Source: Psococerastis gibbosa (Eukaryota; Arthropoda; Insecta; Psocodea; Psocidae). From it: DNA of 64,000 nt. Shown piece after piece: positions 12,182 through 23,841 of the stretch (position 1 is its first letter; each line of letters begins with the position of its first letter). The stretch is taken from NCBI GenBank assembly GCA_963971405.1, contig OZ020489.1:34815047-34879046 (forward strand), read 5' to 3'. The notes beneath the pieces are model-generated. The model made no database searches and was not told the origin of the DNA. It worked only from the letters and a program-made list of their open reading frames with translations. Position numbers and translations under genes: made by a program.

Positions 12182-12357
12182 CAAGACCTTAGCCAAGGGG
12201 GGTTCATGGGGGTTCAACCCCCCCCCCAAAAAAAAAATTAAATGGCTTGATACTAGATAATATAGAATCGGATTTTGAGAGGAAAAATAAAAACTACCAT
12301 GTAATATCCAATGAAATTTCTGAAACCCCCCCGAAAAAAATCCTGGCTACGGCCTTG
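12182..12357. mobile_element. hAT-like MITE, family A, with perfect 8-bp target duplication
   Basis: Ends CAAGACCTTAGCC and GGCTACGGCCTTG are inverted. Flanks CCTGTTGT at 12174-12181 and 12358-12365 are identical. Contains a C run near each end and a core shared with the other copies (GGCTTGATACTAGATA, GAGGAAAAATAAAAAC, ATGTAATATCCAAT). No coding capacity; mobilised in trans if at all. Confidence 0.92.
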
Positions 12358-12794
12358 CCTGTTGTGCATGTGCCTATCATTTTTGGCGCCGACTTGGCAA
12401 CATTTTTGAATCTGCCCTATATAACATGGTATCGTATTTTTGTGAATTTGATAAGTTGGTTTGATTAGCATATCATTTTCCATACAAATGTGAGTTGCAG
12501 TCTTTATAATCTGTTAGATAGTGTCAAACATAAAAAATTTGAACGAAGCCGAGATGCTGCATGTTTATCACACGTTTATCATCATAATTTATTTTCGTAT
12601 GGTATTGCTTGGAGCATACCCGTCCTGCCTAATAGAATAACGCTTACAGGAGGAGACTCTATAGCCCAACTATTCTCAGTGATTCACATGTTTTTAATTA
12701 GGTACCTATCAAACCAAATGGGCTACCAATAAAATCGGCAAAAATGTACCGTACCTAATCATTCACGCTACCCTGTTCACGGCAGTAGTCTTCT

Positions 12795-13060
12795 TCTTTT
12801 CATGCCACTATCAAAGATTGGCGACCGTAATGGCAATCTGGGCCTTGAAGACTCTGCTCTGGCCAATCCACTGCCCCCAGGTTTTCAACCAGGATGTTCT
12901 TATTCTGACGCGAGCTCTCTGTCCTTCTGTCTTCCCTTGGATTGTTACACACAGAAGGCGATAGTTTCCGTTCCTAATCACAAGCCAGCAGTATGTTAGT
13001 TTCCGTTACTTAACCGTCAGCCTCCCATATTGGTCATGATGATCACCAATCTTCAATTGA
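12795..13060 (-). mobile_element. Second copy of the RTE-like LINE 3' end
   Basis: Nucleotide similarity to 5745-6075 (AAGATTGGCGACC ... AGTTTCCGTT ... TTAACCGTCAGC) in the same orientation. The coding frame is more decayed. A related short stretch (CTTTTCTATCGAAGATTGG) occurs at about 59020. Confidence 0.68.
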
Positions 13061-13184
13061 ACAGGAGTTTAAGGATTTTTAAAGAAAATTCAATTGTAGC
13101 CCTAGCTGAGCAGTTACACAAAAAATCGTTTCTTGGCATCAGTTTTTTTTTTATTATCATGAACAAGTACACAACGCAATGGCA

Positions 13185-13400
13185 CGACAGCTCAATGAGG
13201 GTCTAGGCATCCCTCTTCCCCTCTTCCCGCTCGATCAGGGATGTTGTGGGAAGCAACATGCCCGGCTGCCGCATCTTCCCCTGTAAATTAGGCTAAGGTA
13301 ACCAATAGGATAAGGTGCACCCAGGTTGGCTTTTCATTTGCAGTTTCGAACCTTAACCAACCATTTCATAGTCCAGCACTGTGCCAACTGGACAATTCCA
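13185..13400 (-). mobile_element. tRNA-like SINE, second family
   Basis: Minus strand: CCAGTTGGCACAGTGCTGG (A-box region), ACTATGAAATGGTTGG, then GGTTCGAAAC (B box, 13343-13352). The distal end has TGAGCTGTCGTGCC. Partner copy at 45228-45456. Confidence 0.7.
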
Positions 13401-13404
13401 TTTT

Positions 13405-13585
13405 TTTTTTTAAATAAAAGGTTAATCGCATACAAACAATTTAATGAATGTATCCGATTGACCTTCTCAGTCGCCTCTGTAGGTTAGTACCCGTGTTGAG
13501 TTACAACACGTCTCCGATCGCATGGCGTGTAAAGACTCTCACAAGTGCAAGCACGTTACCACCTGGCCATCGAAGTCTATCCACG
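13405..13585 (+). repeat. Dispersed repeat (GTCTCCGATCGCATGGCG family)
   Basis: GGTTAATCGCATACAAACAA, TTTAATGAATGTATCCGATT, ACACGTCTCCGATCGCATGG, AAGTGCAAGCACGTTACCAC, TGGCCATCGAAG. Other copies: 22765-22930 (plus) and about 46655-46775 (minus). Confidence 0.78.
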
Positions 13586-14033
13586 TTATCATAGCAATCT
13601 CGTAAATGCAATATGTGGTTACTCCGGTCATTCCGGGGACAGGCATTTAGTGGGAGGTTTTTAGATTTATCAGGTTGTGCAAGTTGTTTTGGCAATAGAG
13701 CACCGTGACAGCTCCATTGGACCTTTGACCGTGTCACTGCGCCATAACTCTCTGCGCCGCGCACGCGCCATCACTTGCAAAACATCACTTTGTTGACATC
13801 CCTGACATTTGCGAATATTGATTATTGTATTTCCGCAAACATTCTTCTACCTTGTATTACTAGAGCCATTATTGCATTTGCTATGGCGCCAGGTTTATTC
13901 TTTGCGGTCTGCACAACCCATAGACAACATCGTTTGAGAAACGTTGTTGCCCTTGACGACTGTTATTGGTTATTGCAGAAATTGTGGAACATGTTGTGAT
14001 TGATAAAAGGACTGGACTAGTATGGCACTAGCT

Positions 14034-14382
14034 TACTTACTTACTCCTTAGCACTACGGCTCGTGAAGGGCCTTGGTCTGCTCTGCCACTTCGCCCCAGC
14101 CTGCGTGGTCCTGCGCTCTCCTCCGCCCGTCATCGACGCCAAGGGTAGCCAGATCCACCTCGACGTCGTCCAGCCATCGCATCCGTGGTCGTCCCACTCG
14201 TCTTCTCCCTTGGGGCACCTTGTGTAAGGCTGCTCTTGTATCCCTATTGTCTCGCATTCGTTCAACGTGCCCTATAGCCACCTGATGCGGGTTCTCTTGA
14301 TTTCGGCTACTATCGTAGGTTCACGGTATATCGCGTAGAGCTCGTAATCTACGGATACGCCACTCTCTCTGTCCCTCCCTGG
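14034..14382 (-). mobile_element. 5'-truncated LINE 3' end with 12-bp target duplication
   Basis: The minus-strand peptide GHVERMRDNRDTRAALHK and GRRRVGRPRMRWLDDVEVDL is a LINE ORF2 C-terminus (the GRPRxRWxDDVxxDL tail). A short (AGTA)n tail ends at 14034. Target duplication ATGGCACTAGCT is at 14022-14033 and 14383-14394. Confidence 0.87.
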
Positions 14383-14974
14383 ATGGCACTAGCTACGGAA
14401 TAGGATTCCAGTTATTGTAATGTTCCTATGGCTTACTATTGTCTATTGTCCCACTGTGTACCGTTACCTAATGATTTGTCTACGTGCCAGCCTCTAGCTA
14501 ATAATATTGAGATTTATGGATATAACCTTGGTTCAAACATCATTAAATCGCATTAAGTTCGAATCCTCCGACTCATTAATTAAGTCTTCTTGGAGAACTC
14601 CATGCCGAACCAGTAATCTGCCCTAAACACCCTTTCGTGTCATTAAAATATTGACCACGCGGTGAAGCAATAGAAGATGCCTACTTCTGTAGTCAGTATC
14701 AGTCAAGCCCAGACTTCTTAAGTTACACTCTCACAGTTAGTTCGTTTTTAAATTGAATTTATCGTGAAACATTGATAGAAAAGCCATAAATGAGATGTCA
14801 TGTCAGTTGATTGTTGAAGCAATGTTCTTCTACATTCTGAAACATTCGTGTAGTACCCTACGACTTGACATCCTCAGTGTCCGTTATTTCAATCTCAATA
14901 ACTGTGACCATCTTGTTTTTATGAAAGAACTAAGGTAGGTACCAAAAATGAAATATTTCCTATTACCGGTATAT

Positions 14975-15055
14975 GATGCTTGAAGTAGTCTTCTACAACT
15001 TACATGAGCCAAATCTTTAATAACTATTTTTTTTAATTAATTAAAAAATAACAAG
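14975..15055. repeat. Fragment of the 63218-63597 foldback family
   Basis: ATGCTTGAAGTAGTCTTCTA, CAACTTACATGAGCCAAATC and TTTAATAACTA match the right inner arm of 63218-63597. Confidence 0.75.
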
Positions 15056-15059
15056 CCAA

Positions 15060-15345
15060 TAAAAACAACAAGGGTGAGAAGAGGATTTGACTGACTGGGA
15101 GGACCTCTTGATTATAGTGGATTTCGAACCACTTGGGGAACATAGTAAAGTCACACGATTAATTCGGAGGAGACCAGGACTCGACACGCACTTAGACTTA
15201 GCCTCAGCATTATCATACCCCACCATGTTCCTCTGCCGACGCTGTACGCACTGCAAAGTTTGCTGCGGTTTGGAACATACTCTTTTCTGGTGGATTCAAC
15301 ATGGTATGGCCCTATGGCCGTTGGCAACATCCAGCTACAGCATTC
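15060..15345 (-). mobile_element. SINE-like retroposon, diverged copy
   Basis: GGACCTCTTGATTATAGTGG, TTCGAACCACTTGGGGAACA, TCACACGATTAATTCGGAGG, GACCAGGACTCGAC match the subfamily core; both ends diverged. Confidence 0.7.
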
Positions 15346-16203
15346 TAGGGCTCTAGGCTATACTTATTAGTTAAAATTCGGCATCATTCCACAGAGGATT
15401 ATAGTAATTTATTCATAATACTTATTATTATCACTGAAGAATGATAAGTGATGCAGTGTTTGATTGGTGTCTACAGTATAAAGCTGCTGATTGTTTTTTG
15501 CCTTCGCTGATATTAAGTCTAATGGCTAGAGTCAAGAGTGCTCTTGACCTGTTTGTGCACGACTATCAGCGTATAGTTCAAGTTTTCCTCTTTTCAAAAC
15601 ATTTCCATAAATACAATTAGCCCCGGATCTAGCGGGGGGGGGGGGGGGGGCTTTTGGGTGTATTTCCCCCGGGCATCGAGTTGCGCGGGCACCAAAATCA
15701 TTCAGGTGAAAATTATCAAAATAGGTCACTCGATGGAAAACTTTATACAGGAAGAAGGAACAGGTTTCCGGTTGGTTCTTGGTTGATAGGCACTAAAAAC
15801 ATGACAGTAATCAGGATGCAAAATGGGGGGGGGGATTAAAAATTAAGGTAAGGTAGGGAGTGCTAATTGACGAGCTTGCCCCTCCCGAAAAAACACTAGA
15901 CCCGGGGCTGAATACCATGCAATGCATTATTGTTCTATGTAATATTTCGGTTTTCGGGTGGGTTTGAACACAACTGTCTTTATCCAGGACTTGTAGTCTA
16001 GCCTGTTTAGGACCAAGTGGCCCGGCGCGGCCGTGCCCAGGTTTTGATTTCGGGGGGGGGGGGGTCAAATTTTTTTTTATACGTAATTTATTAATGAGTT
16101 AATGGATAAATTCTTCAAACCATACAAGTTTACATACAAAAATTTATTTGGGGGGGGGGGGGTCCAGACCCCATGGACCACCCCCCTGGACACGACCATG
16201 CCA

Positions 16204-16352
16204 GTGGGCCTACTATGCTGTTTAGTATTAACATATTCCTGGACTTATAAATGTTACAAAGCAATTTTCAATAGCACTATCCATTGTAAAATTATCTTGT
16301 TAACATTTTTAATCCCAGATTAAGATTAATAATAATCACCATAGTAGACCCC
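16204..16352. repeat. Short foldback MITE, same family
   Basis: GTGGGCCTACTATG ... CACCATAGTAGACCCCC with core CAATTTTCAATAGCACTATCC (inverted sense to 46352). Confidence 0.75.
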
Positions 16353-16559
16353 CAAGGGACACAATAATGATGTTTATTACCGCAGCGAAGCCGCGAAGAA
16401 AATTATTCCGCTGTGTCGTATAGCCTACTAACAAAGATCATGAATTTTTCTAAAAAAATAAGTAAGCTTCGTTCAAGTCTACAGTATTTTAAAATTTCGG
16501 GGTGGGACTAGCAGCAATGTCCTTGTCCCGAAGGACTTTTTTATGGAACTAGGCGTACC

Positions 16560-16734
16560 TAACCTAACCTATAGGTCCCTTGTCCAATGGCAATGACCCC
16601 ATGGATTTCGGACATTAATTGTCATTGGCGAACTGGTATACGTTCTCAACCTACACAGGCTACAAGAGATAATGGACAAGCAGAGACAAGCTTACCATTG
16701 ATGCAATGAAAGTTGAAACCGGCGGAAGCATGAC
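16560..16734 (+). repeat. Dispersed repeat (TGTCATTGGCGAACTGG family), uninterrupted reference copy
   Basis: CCAATGGCAATGACCCCATG, TTTCGGACATTA, GGCTACAAGAGATAATGGAC, AGAGACAAGCTTACCATTGA, TGCAATGAAA. Sister copies at 43680-44310 (split by a MITE) and 44850-45040. Its right end is cut by the Harbinger-like MITE at TTA 16735. Confidence 0.8.
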
Positions 16735-16737
16735 TTA

Positions 16738-17121
16738 GGTGCCCATTCCATTGACCGGCTAGGGCTATTTCCAAAAACGGTGACGTGGTAGCAGACATTC
16801 AAGACTTAGGTGGCGTTTCCACCGACCTCGCATTGCAGAATTGACGGAAATATTTATTTTCCTCTATGCCATAGTTAAAATTGATCAATGATCATACAGT
16901 AAAATCACAAACAATCAAACTAAAATTAAAAAATGGCGTCATGGGATATGTTAAGTACAAACATTTTAATAGATTTCTATAAAAAGAAAAATTTTAATTT
17001 CCGTCAATGTCATTTGCATTCTGCAATGCGAGATCGGTGGAAACGCAACCTAAGTCTTGAATGTCTGCTACCACGTCACTGTTTTTGGAAATAGCCCTAG
17101 CCGGTCAATGGAATGGGCGCC
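16738..17121. mobile_element. Harbinger-like MITE with long TIRs and TTA target duplication
   Basis: 384 bp with terminal inverted repeats over 100 bp long: GGTGCCCATTCCATTGACCG at left and CGGTCAATGGAATGGGCGCC at right, each followed inward by TAGGGCTATTTCCAAAAAC, GACGTGGTAGCAGACATTC and CACCGACCTCGCATTGCAG-like blocks. TTA at 16735-16737 and 17122-17124. The empty site GACTTAACCAAG survives in the sister repeat near 45029. Confidence 0.9.
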
Positions 17122-17129
17122 TTAACCAA

Positions 17130-18950
17130 GTACAGATACGAGTCGGAGTGGGACTAGTCCTAACTAGTCCTACGCCTACTGGATACAACCCTGCTTGATT
17201 TCTCAGGCTTATTGTTATAATTTATTATTATTACCCTTAATGGCCTTCTAAGTAGTTAGTTCCATCAACCACATACTAACGATAAGACTTGCTTAAAGTC
17301 TCCAAAGCCCGACGAGTTTTTTACAACCCATGAAATCCGATGACACCTGAAAGTCGACCCGATTATAGCTGCTAAAGTGGGTGCTAAAATGTTAATCCAG
17401 CCTTTTAAAAGCAACGCGACTTAAATTTTAATGACTATAAACGGGCTTTAAACGTGGAAGATTACGCAAAGAAAGATTTGGCCCCATCAACTTTCGATTA
17501 GTGGACCACCAAGAGATCGAGTTATCGTTTTCTGGATGTGCCAGGCGAATCCCGTTGCGTTCCCTGGAACGGCACCAACCTCACAAGGACGGCTGGAAGG
17601 TCATTCGCAGCATCCCACATTGTGCGCCTCCTTTGTTCCTTCGCACCCATCACTGAATCTCACGGAGTTCAAAGACTTTGTTAGAACCTGGATCCCTGAT
17701 CCTTCCTAACATGCTGTATAAATTCAAGGGAGGGGGGGGGGGCGACAAGTGGTATATAAGTTTAAAATGTAATTTGTTTCTTGAAAATTTGAGCCTTATT
17801 CAATTTTTTTTTTGCTACCTTTTGAATTTACTTATTCAGGGGGGGGGGGTCATAAAGTCGAAATATTAGTATTTTTTTTTTTAAATGGATTTTTTAATAG
17901 AAAATGTTCATATTATTGCGCCTGTGGCACCCCGCATCAGGAATTAATTAATTTAGTTAAAATACCCTGGCATAGGCTATTTTAGATATTTATTACTTTC
18001 GCTAGTACCTCACTAGAAGCTCTTTACTTCGAATTGCTTAATTGATAATAATAAAAAACCTGAGTATTTTTTAAAGATTAAAATTAGTTTATTAACTTAA
18101 TTACTAAATTAGTTAAATTAATACAACCCTGAAATTTTGCACAAATGGCACATTTTCAAAATATTCTCCAGGATTCCGGGTGTGGAGTGTATCAAGGATG
18201 TGCCCTGGTTTTGATTTCGGGGGGGGGGGGGGTCCACAATTTTTTTTAACGTGATTTATCAATGAATTAATGGAAAAATTCTTCAAACCATACAGGTTTA
18301 CATACAAAAATTTATTTCGGGGGGGTCCGGACCTCATGGACCACCCCCCTGGGCACGGCCATGGAGTGTATACAACGCATAAACTGGTTTTCATACTTCA
18401 TACAATAGTACGCTGTAGTTCCGTCTGGTGCTTGCTCGGAAAACATCTCAAATACTTTAAGATAATCCACACAAACGGACAAACCCCAAAATAGCTTCCA
18501 CGTGCCTGCCTTCCTATACTTCTAACTTCTTACAACTGCGTCCAATAAAGGAATTTTAACCGAAATATCCTAACAAAAGTCTTGTTTCCACACGACAGAC
18601 TGTCTATTCAGGATGTCTCTTAGTAAAAATTAGCAACGGAATTCCAGCATCGTGTCCACGGTCCAGCTTACTAAGAATCTTGTTGTTTCCTTGGAAAACG
18701 GTATCCAAGTGTTCCAGAAAGGTCTCCGACCTTGTGCCACATTGTGTTCCAGCACATCCGGAGTCTGTGATGGACAGCATGCCATTGTCATTCCAGCGAC
18801 TCCAGTCATTTCGCGGAATATTGATGGAAACAAGACTATCCAGTCTCTAATGAGAGAGATGCCTATGCGGCTCGTTAAGTTGTGCCTTCTGCAATATAAT
18901 CTTCTCTAAAGTCATGACTTCGGTCTAATAATACTGGGAAGTTGCATTGT
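17130..18950. other. Gene-free interval with repeat fragments
   Basis: Apart from the fragment at 17705-17865 and G-run blocks around 18220-18330, nothing is recognised. 18190-18370 repeats the block at 16030-16200 (GGTTTTGATTTC, GAAAAATTCTTCAAACCATA, GACCACCCCCCTGG). 18640-18910 is open on both strands and less AT-rich, but matches nothing known to me. Confidence 0.5.
17705..17865. repeat. Fragment related to the 2849-3027 MITE
   Basis: G run, CGACAAGTGGTATATAAG, TTTAAAATGTAATTTGTTTC, GAATTTACTTATTCAGGGG and GGTCATAAAG parallel the order of blocks in 2849-3027; termini are not preserved. Confidence 0.55.
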
Positions 18951-19329
18951 GTTAGATTAAAATGGTTTATTGATTTGGTATAGACCTTTCCATGCAATTC
19001 AATAACATTGTTGTAACCGTAGACTGTATACTGGTAACACTATAATTTATTTTTATTGGACTTGCTTAAGACAGACAGTGCTCCAGTGCTTGTGGTAAAA
19101 AACATATCATTAAATCTATCATATCGGTACCCCATCTCAAAATTGCTGCTAGTGGTAAGCCTAAGATTAAGAAATTTGCCACGCCTAGGCTAGAGATTTT
19201 TGCTACGCTCCCTAACTCGGGGGGACTCACCCCGAACTGTTAAAAACGGTTTTAGGCTGCCAAAAACATATTTTACAGCAAGTGGAATTTTTTTTGAATG
19301 CATTACCTATATCCCTCTTTTTTAGCCAA

Positions 19330-19635
19330 TGGGCCCACCAAGTTGACAACAGAGCCTGTTCGAAATTGTAGCAAACTTGATAGTGCGCACTGCAGCTTTA
19401 GCAGGGGAACATGGTGGGACGTGATAACGCGCTAAGACTGCCAGTCCGTCTAGGTGCGCGTCGAGTCCTGGTCACCTCCGAATTAATCGTGTGACTTTAC
19501 TATGTTCCCCAAGTGGTTCGGAATCCACTATTATCAGGAGGTCCACGCTGTCAGTCAACTCCCCTTCTCCCTGAGTTGAAGGAATCTACCCTTAGAGTCC
19601 CTCAAGTTAATAAACAGACTCACTCCGCCCGCCAG
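19330..19635 (+). mobile_element. SINE-like retroposon, same subfamily
   Basis: ACCAAGTTGACAAC ... CCCAAGTGGTTCGGAATCCA ... CAGGAGGTCC ... TAATAAACAGACTCACTCCG ... CAGGCTGACAAGG, the reverse complement of the order at 34338-34655. Confidence 0.75.
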
Positions 19636-20581
19636 GCTGACAAGGTTGCATGAAGGCACAAATGGTGAAAGCAGGCGCTGGACAACAAATAAACAAGAAT
19701 ATTTGAAAATATTGTAGCCTATGTAGACGCATGGTGCAAAGTCATAGAATTCACGATTTTTAATTAATTTAGGCCCATGTAGGCCTATTTCAATGTATGT
19801 CAACTACATATATAAAAGATAAAGGGCTAAGAGGGGTCCTATACGGTTCTCAATAATGTATTGCATTTCAATAAAGAAAATGTATACGTGTTATATAATA
19901 CCTAAAATTAATTAATTAATTAATGGACAACAGGGTCCTGATGAGCCTATATTAAAATGGGCTCGGCTATATATTATATAACAGACATATTGCATTATAA
20001 ATATACACGTCAATATACTGCTTTAGGGCGGAGGGAGGCAGTGCCGGATTAAAGGGGAGGGGGGCAGTGGGGGCGGTCGCCCCCCCCCCCAAAGCATCTA
20101 AAGCTAACAAAAAGAAGCATTTTCTGTCACATATAGAGCAAACAAATAATTTCGACATTAATTTTAAAATATAATTTAAAGAAGGAATTGGCGCGAAAAT
20201 GTCAATCACTGTTTACATGTGTCTATTAATTGCCACGTTTTTACGTTTTTTTTTTCTTGTTGACTAGCTTGTAATAACAAAGCTTCAAATTGCCATCCGC
20301 TCCTCCCAAAACCTTTGGTTTAATCCGCCACTGGAGGGAGGGGGAGGCCTGACGTGTAGGCTACGCACAGTCAGTTGAAGGGGGCCATGGCTGAAATTGG
20401 CGCCATTTACTAACAAAGTTAGACCGGTTTATGATAGCCTATTTTTTTTTTGTTATAATATCCTATACGTTTTTGTTTATTATATAATATTTATTTTTAC
20501 TAAATTTGTTTCATTTGGTCATGACCCCGTGACCCCCTCAATGGACCCGCCACTGCGAACAGTACATGCATATGCAATACA

Positions 20582-20856
20582 CAGGCGCGGATCTAGAATT
20601 GGACCAAGGAGGGGGCTAAGATTAAATTTCAATTTTGTTTGGAAAAATAGGGCTGAAATGTTGGGGTTTTCAGAGCAATAAGGGTTTTATATAATAGGTA
20701 ATTAATACAATCGAGCACAAGAGGGGCCCAGGGGTCTCCCCCGGGAGAAAATTTGGGAAAAATAGGACTGAAATAGTGGGGTTTAACGCATTTTGAGAAC
20801 CCTAATGGGGGGGGGGGCTATAGCCCCCATAGGCCCCCCCCGTAGATCCGCGCCTG
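20582..20856. mobile_element. hAT-like MITE, family B, with perfect 8-bp target duplication
   Basis: Ends CAGGCGCGGATCTA and TAGATCCGCGCCTG are perfect inverted repeats; GCAATACA flanks both sides (20574-20581, 20857-20864). Internal ATGCGTAAAACC-like and GGGAGACCCCCGGGCC-like blocks are shared with 54612-54903. No ORF. Confidence 0.94.
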
Positions 20857-21199
20857 GCAATACAACATAACGCATATTTTAATTTAATAATAAATATTTT
20901 CTTCGGGTTCTGAAGCAACACAATTTGCAGATGCTGCGCCATTTGGGAAGGTCAGGTTCATGAAGGAAGAACGTCGTATTTGGGCCATGTGCAGGAAGCA
21001 GCTGATATGTGCATGGGCACACCTGCGGCAGATGGCTTACTCCATACCTACAATGGAGGGGAGGGGCCGGAGGGCCGCCACGCGCCGCAAAAAACATCAC
21101 CCTACAGAAGACCAAATTCCAGGGCCATATTCAGCTAATGCGAACCCAAATACACAGCTTGTTTTCATAATGATAATAATAGTAATAATGTCCTAAAGG

Positions 21200-21617
21200 A
21201 CTTTTTAAGGGCCGTTGCGGAGTGCTGGCCATTGCGGAAGGACGAAGAGCAACTGCTGCATGTGGCTGAGATGCGAATGTCTGGGTTACCTACCGATTGA
21301 CAGACAGGAGGAGAAACAAGCACATCCGAGCAGAGATGCAAGTAGCACCTATCACCGAAAAAGTCAGGGAACGAAGACTGGCATGGTGGGGACCACACAA
21401 TAAGAAGAGAAGATGGACACCTGCTACAACGTGTGAGGGTCTGATGGACTATACAGAGGAGGGCATAACACCTATAGGACGGCCGAGGATGTCCCTTGAA
21501 ATGAAAGTGAGGGAAGACTTCAGGACCCTCGGTCTCTCGCCGGATGATACCCAAGACCGGAACACCTGGACGATGAAGATCCGTGCCGCGAACCTCGTGG
21601 GAGGCCGGGAGGGATAA
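21200..21617 (+). mobile_element. LINE reverse transcriptase C-terminal fragment
   Basis: In shifting frames: ECWPLRKDEEQLLHVAEMRM, RNKHIRAEMQVAPITEKVRE, RRLAWWG, PIGRPRMSLEMKVREDFRTL. This order (ECWPL ... LxxxEMRMLRW ... RxRxxxIxxxxxVxxIxxKxxxxRLxWxGH ... GRPxxxW) is the tail of RTE/CR1-type ORF2 proteins. More GC-rich than its surroundings; no target duplication found. Confidence 0.8.
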
Positions 21618-22764
21618 GGCGCCGTTGAAGTAATTAGGCATTTGAAGGATGTTGGCTGCAGAATAATCGTTAATACTTGTACCACTTGTCGCCTGTCGAC
21701 TGCAGGAACATTCGTGCCATCTCTAAAACGATCACGTTAGGAAATTTCAATATTTCTCGATAAGATCGTCCTTATCGTCTGACCCTTTTCAAATTATTTA
21801 TGTGACCTTTCGATTAACAACGAAAAAGATAGTGACCAGTTGACCCACACATATCTTAATTTATAGGCTTACCTTTAGTAGGTACGCTACACATATCCTA
21901 GAATCCCACAGGCTCCCTAGGAACCCCGGAATGTTCATATTTAATCTGGAACCAGAAGAATTTGACCCGCATACCTAATAAGGCTACAAAAGTGTTTAAC
22001 ATGTTAAATAAAATGTACGCCCACTTTATATGAAGCGATTCATCCTGTCTAATAAGCTTGTTATGACAAATGAACATCCTACAAGTATGAAAGGCAGGCC
22101 TACAACAATGTCATAAATAATGGAGTTACAAGGGAACTACATTAATTTATTTTAAAAACTGTACGCTGGAGTGGTCTTGTCGTCTCGCGCTCCAGAATTC
22201 AATGACGGGATGATTTTGATTAAAAAGAAATTATTATTCAAGACTTGGTGCCTTCGTCATAACAGGCATATTTCAAACCTGACTCATAGTCACTTTATAA
22301 AACAACCGTTTGTCTGTCTGGCGCAATGTACCTATGTGTCATCTGACGTTATGTAAAACAAATTCTTTTGGCGGCCTTCGAAAGAATGTAAACGAATTCG
22401 GGACGTGAACCGTTCCATTGTTAGAATAAAGAATAGCGTCTCTAATCATGTTCGATCGGTTTCGGTTCAACTAGTAGTAGGTGTTAGCAGAAATTAAGGC
22501 GACGTTAAAATAATTAGAAAGACTTTCAGGGCCGGAGTTATTTGATGAATCAAAAGGAGGATGTTATCGTACCTAGTAGGAGTCTCAATAACAGTGTTGG
22601 CAGGATTAAGGTTAATCCTATAAGGAAAGGGGGTTTATTAAGATAAAAAAAATTATATTTAAAACTATAGTTAGAAATAAAAATATAAAAGTAATACAGG
22701 ATATAGTTTAAATAAAATATTATTTTTGGGAATTAATGATTTTATTTATTTATTTTTTATTAAA

Positions 22765-22930
22765 AGGTTAATCGCATGCAAACAATTTAATGAATGTATC
22801 CGATTGACCTCTTCAGTCGCTTCAATGAGTAAATTAATACTTGTGCTGAGCTACGACACGTCTCCGATCGCATGGCGCGCAGAGACTCGCTCAAGTGCAA
22901 GCACGCTACCACCTTGCCATCGAAGACGAT
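22765..22930 (+). repeat. Dispersed repeat, second copy of the GTCTCCGATCGCATGGCG family
   Basis: GGTTAATCGCATGCAAACAA through CACGTCTCCGATCGCATGGC to CTTGCCATCGAAG, in the same order as 13405-13585. Confidence 0.78.
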
Positions 22931-23176
22931 AAATTAATATATTTTATCCTGAGTTTTAAGATTTTTTTTTTCATTGGTCATTCTGATTTTCAGAAAGCGT
23001 TCTTTCGGCGTCACTCATTCGCTGGAAACCAATTGAAGCAGTCCGATGCTTTGGGATGCACAGGGGGGCAAGTTATCAGGCCAGGCTATTTTAGGGTGCA
23101 AACTCGGCAAATTTAGCCTTGGGCCTATTATAATAAAGCATAGGACACTGGGGCATCCATTAAATTGCTTGCGAGC

Positions 23177-23455
23177 CAGTGGTGGCGCTAGAAATTTTAA
23201 GGCGTGGGCTATGGGGGGGGGGGATGACTTCTATCTAGGTAGGCAATGAAAAAACAAAACATTTTTCATTGGGAGTAGGTATACCGTCATGGAAGTAAGT
23301 AACTTGTTACCAGTTATGTCGGACGTTTTTGAATTACGATAATTCTGCAATTTAACTTCTTGTAAAATATCTCAAAAGTAGGGGGGCCCCGGAGGGGTCG
23401 GAGAAACTGTTAGGGGGGCCAGGCCCCCTCGGGCACCCCCGTAGCGCCGCTACTG
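23177..23455. mobile_element. hAT-like MITE, family C
   Basis: CAGTGGTGGCGCTAG ... GTAGCGCCGCTACTG; flanks TTGCGAGC and TTGCTAGC (7 of 8). G runs lie near both ends. The interior shares GTAAGTAACTTGT and TTTTTGAATTAC with 28658-28934. Confidence 0.9.
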
Positions 23456-23841
23456 TTGCTAGCACTTTTCTTACAAGCCTAGTAAAATACTAATAAAATG
23501 GAATGACGTTTCATGTGTTGCATAACCATAATTTATGAAGTCATAAAAAAAATGGTTTTCCCGTCTCATGTTAATCCAACCTATTAAAGCCGATTAAAAA
23601 ATAAAAGAAAAAAATATTACGCAGTTTTCAGTCAAATTAGGTCCCTACATTCAAAAACTGTGGCCAAACGGTGTTCGTGCCGACTATACATACCTACTGT
23701 ATAGTCGATTACATGCATATGATTTTTTCTATTTCTTCTGCTTTTCTCATTTACTGCTCTATATGATCCGTGTTATTGTTGTTGTAATATTTTGATATTG
23801 GACGCTTTTATATGTTTAGATAGGTAAAACATGATATAATA

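Noticed and set aside
18630-18909. ORFs on both strands in a less AT-rich patch
   Set aside because: No family motif on either strand, frames overlap, and no splice context; probably an unidentified old repeat.
20879-21196. Overlapping ORFs on both strands around a GC-richer segment
   Set aside because: No recognisable domain; the segment leads into the LINE fragment at 21200 and is probably part of decayed repeat DNA.
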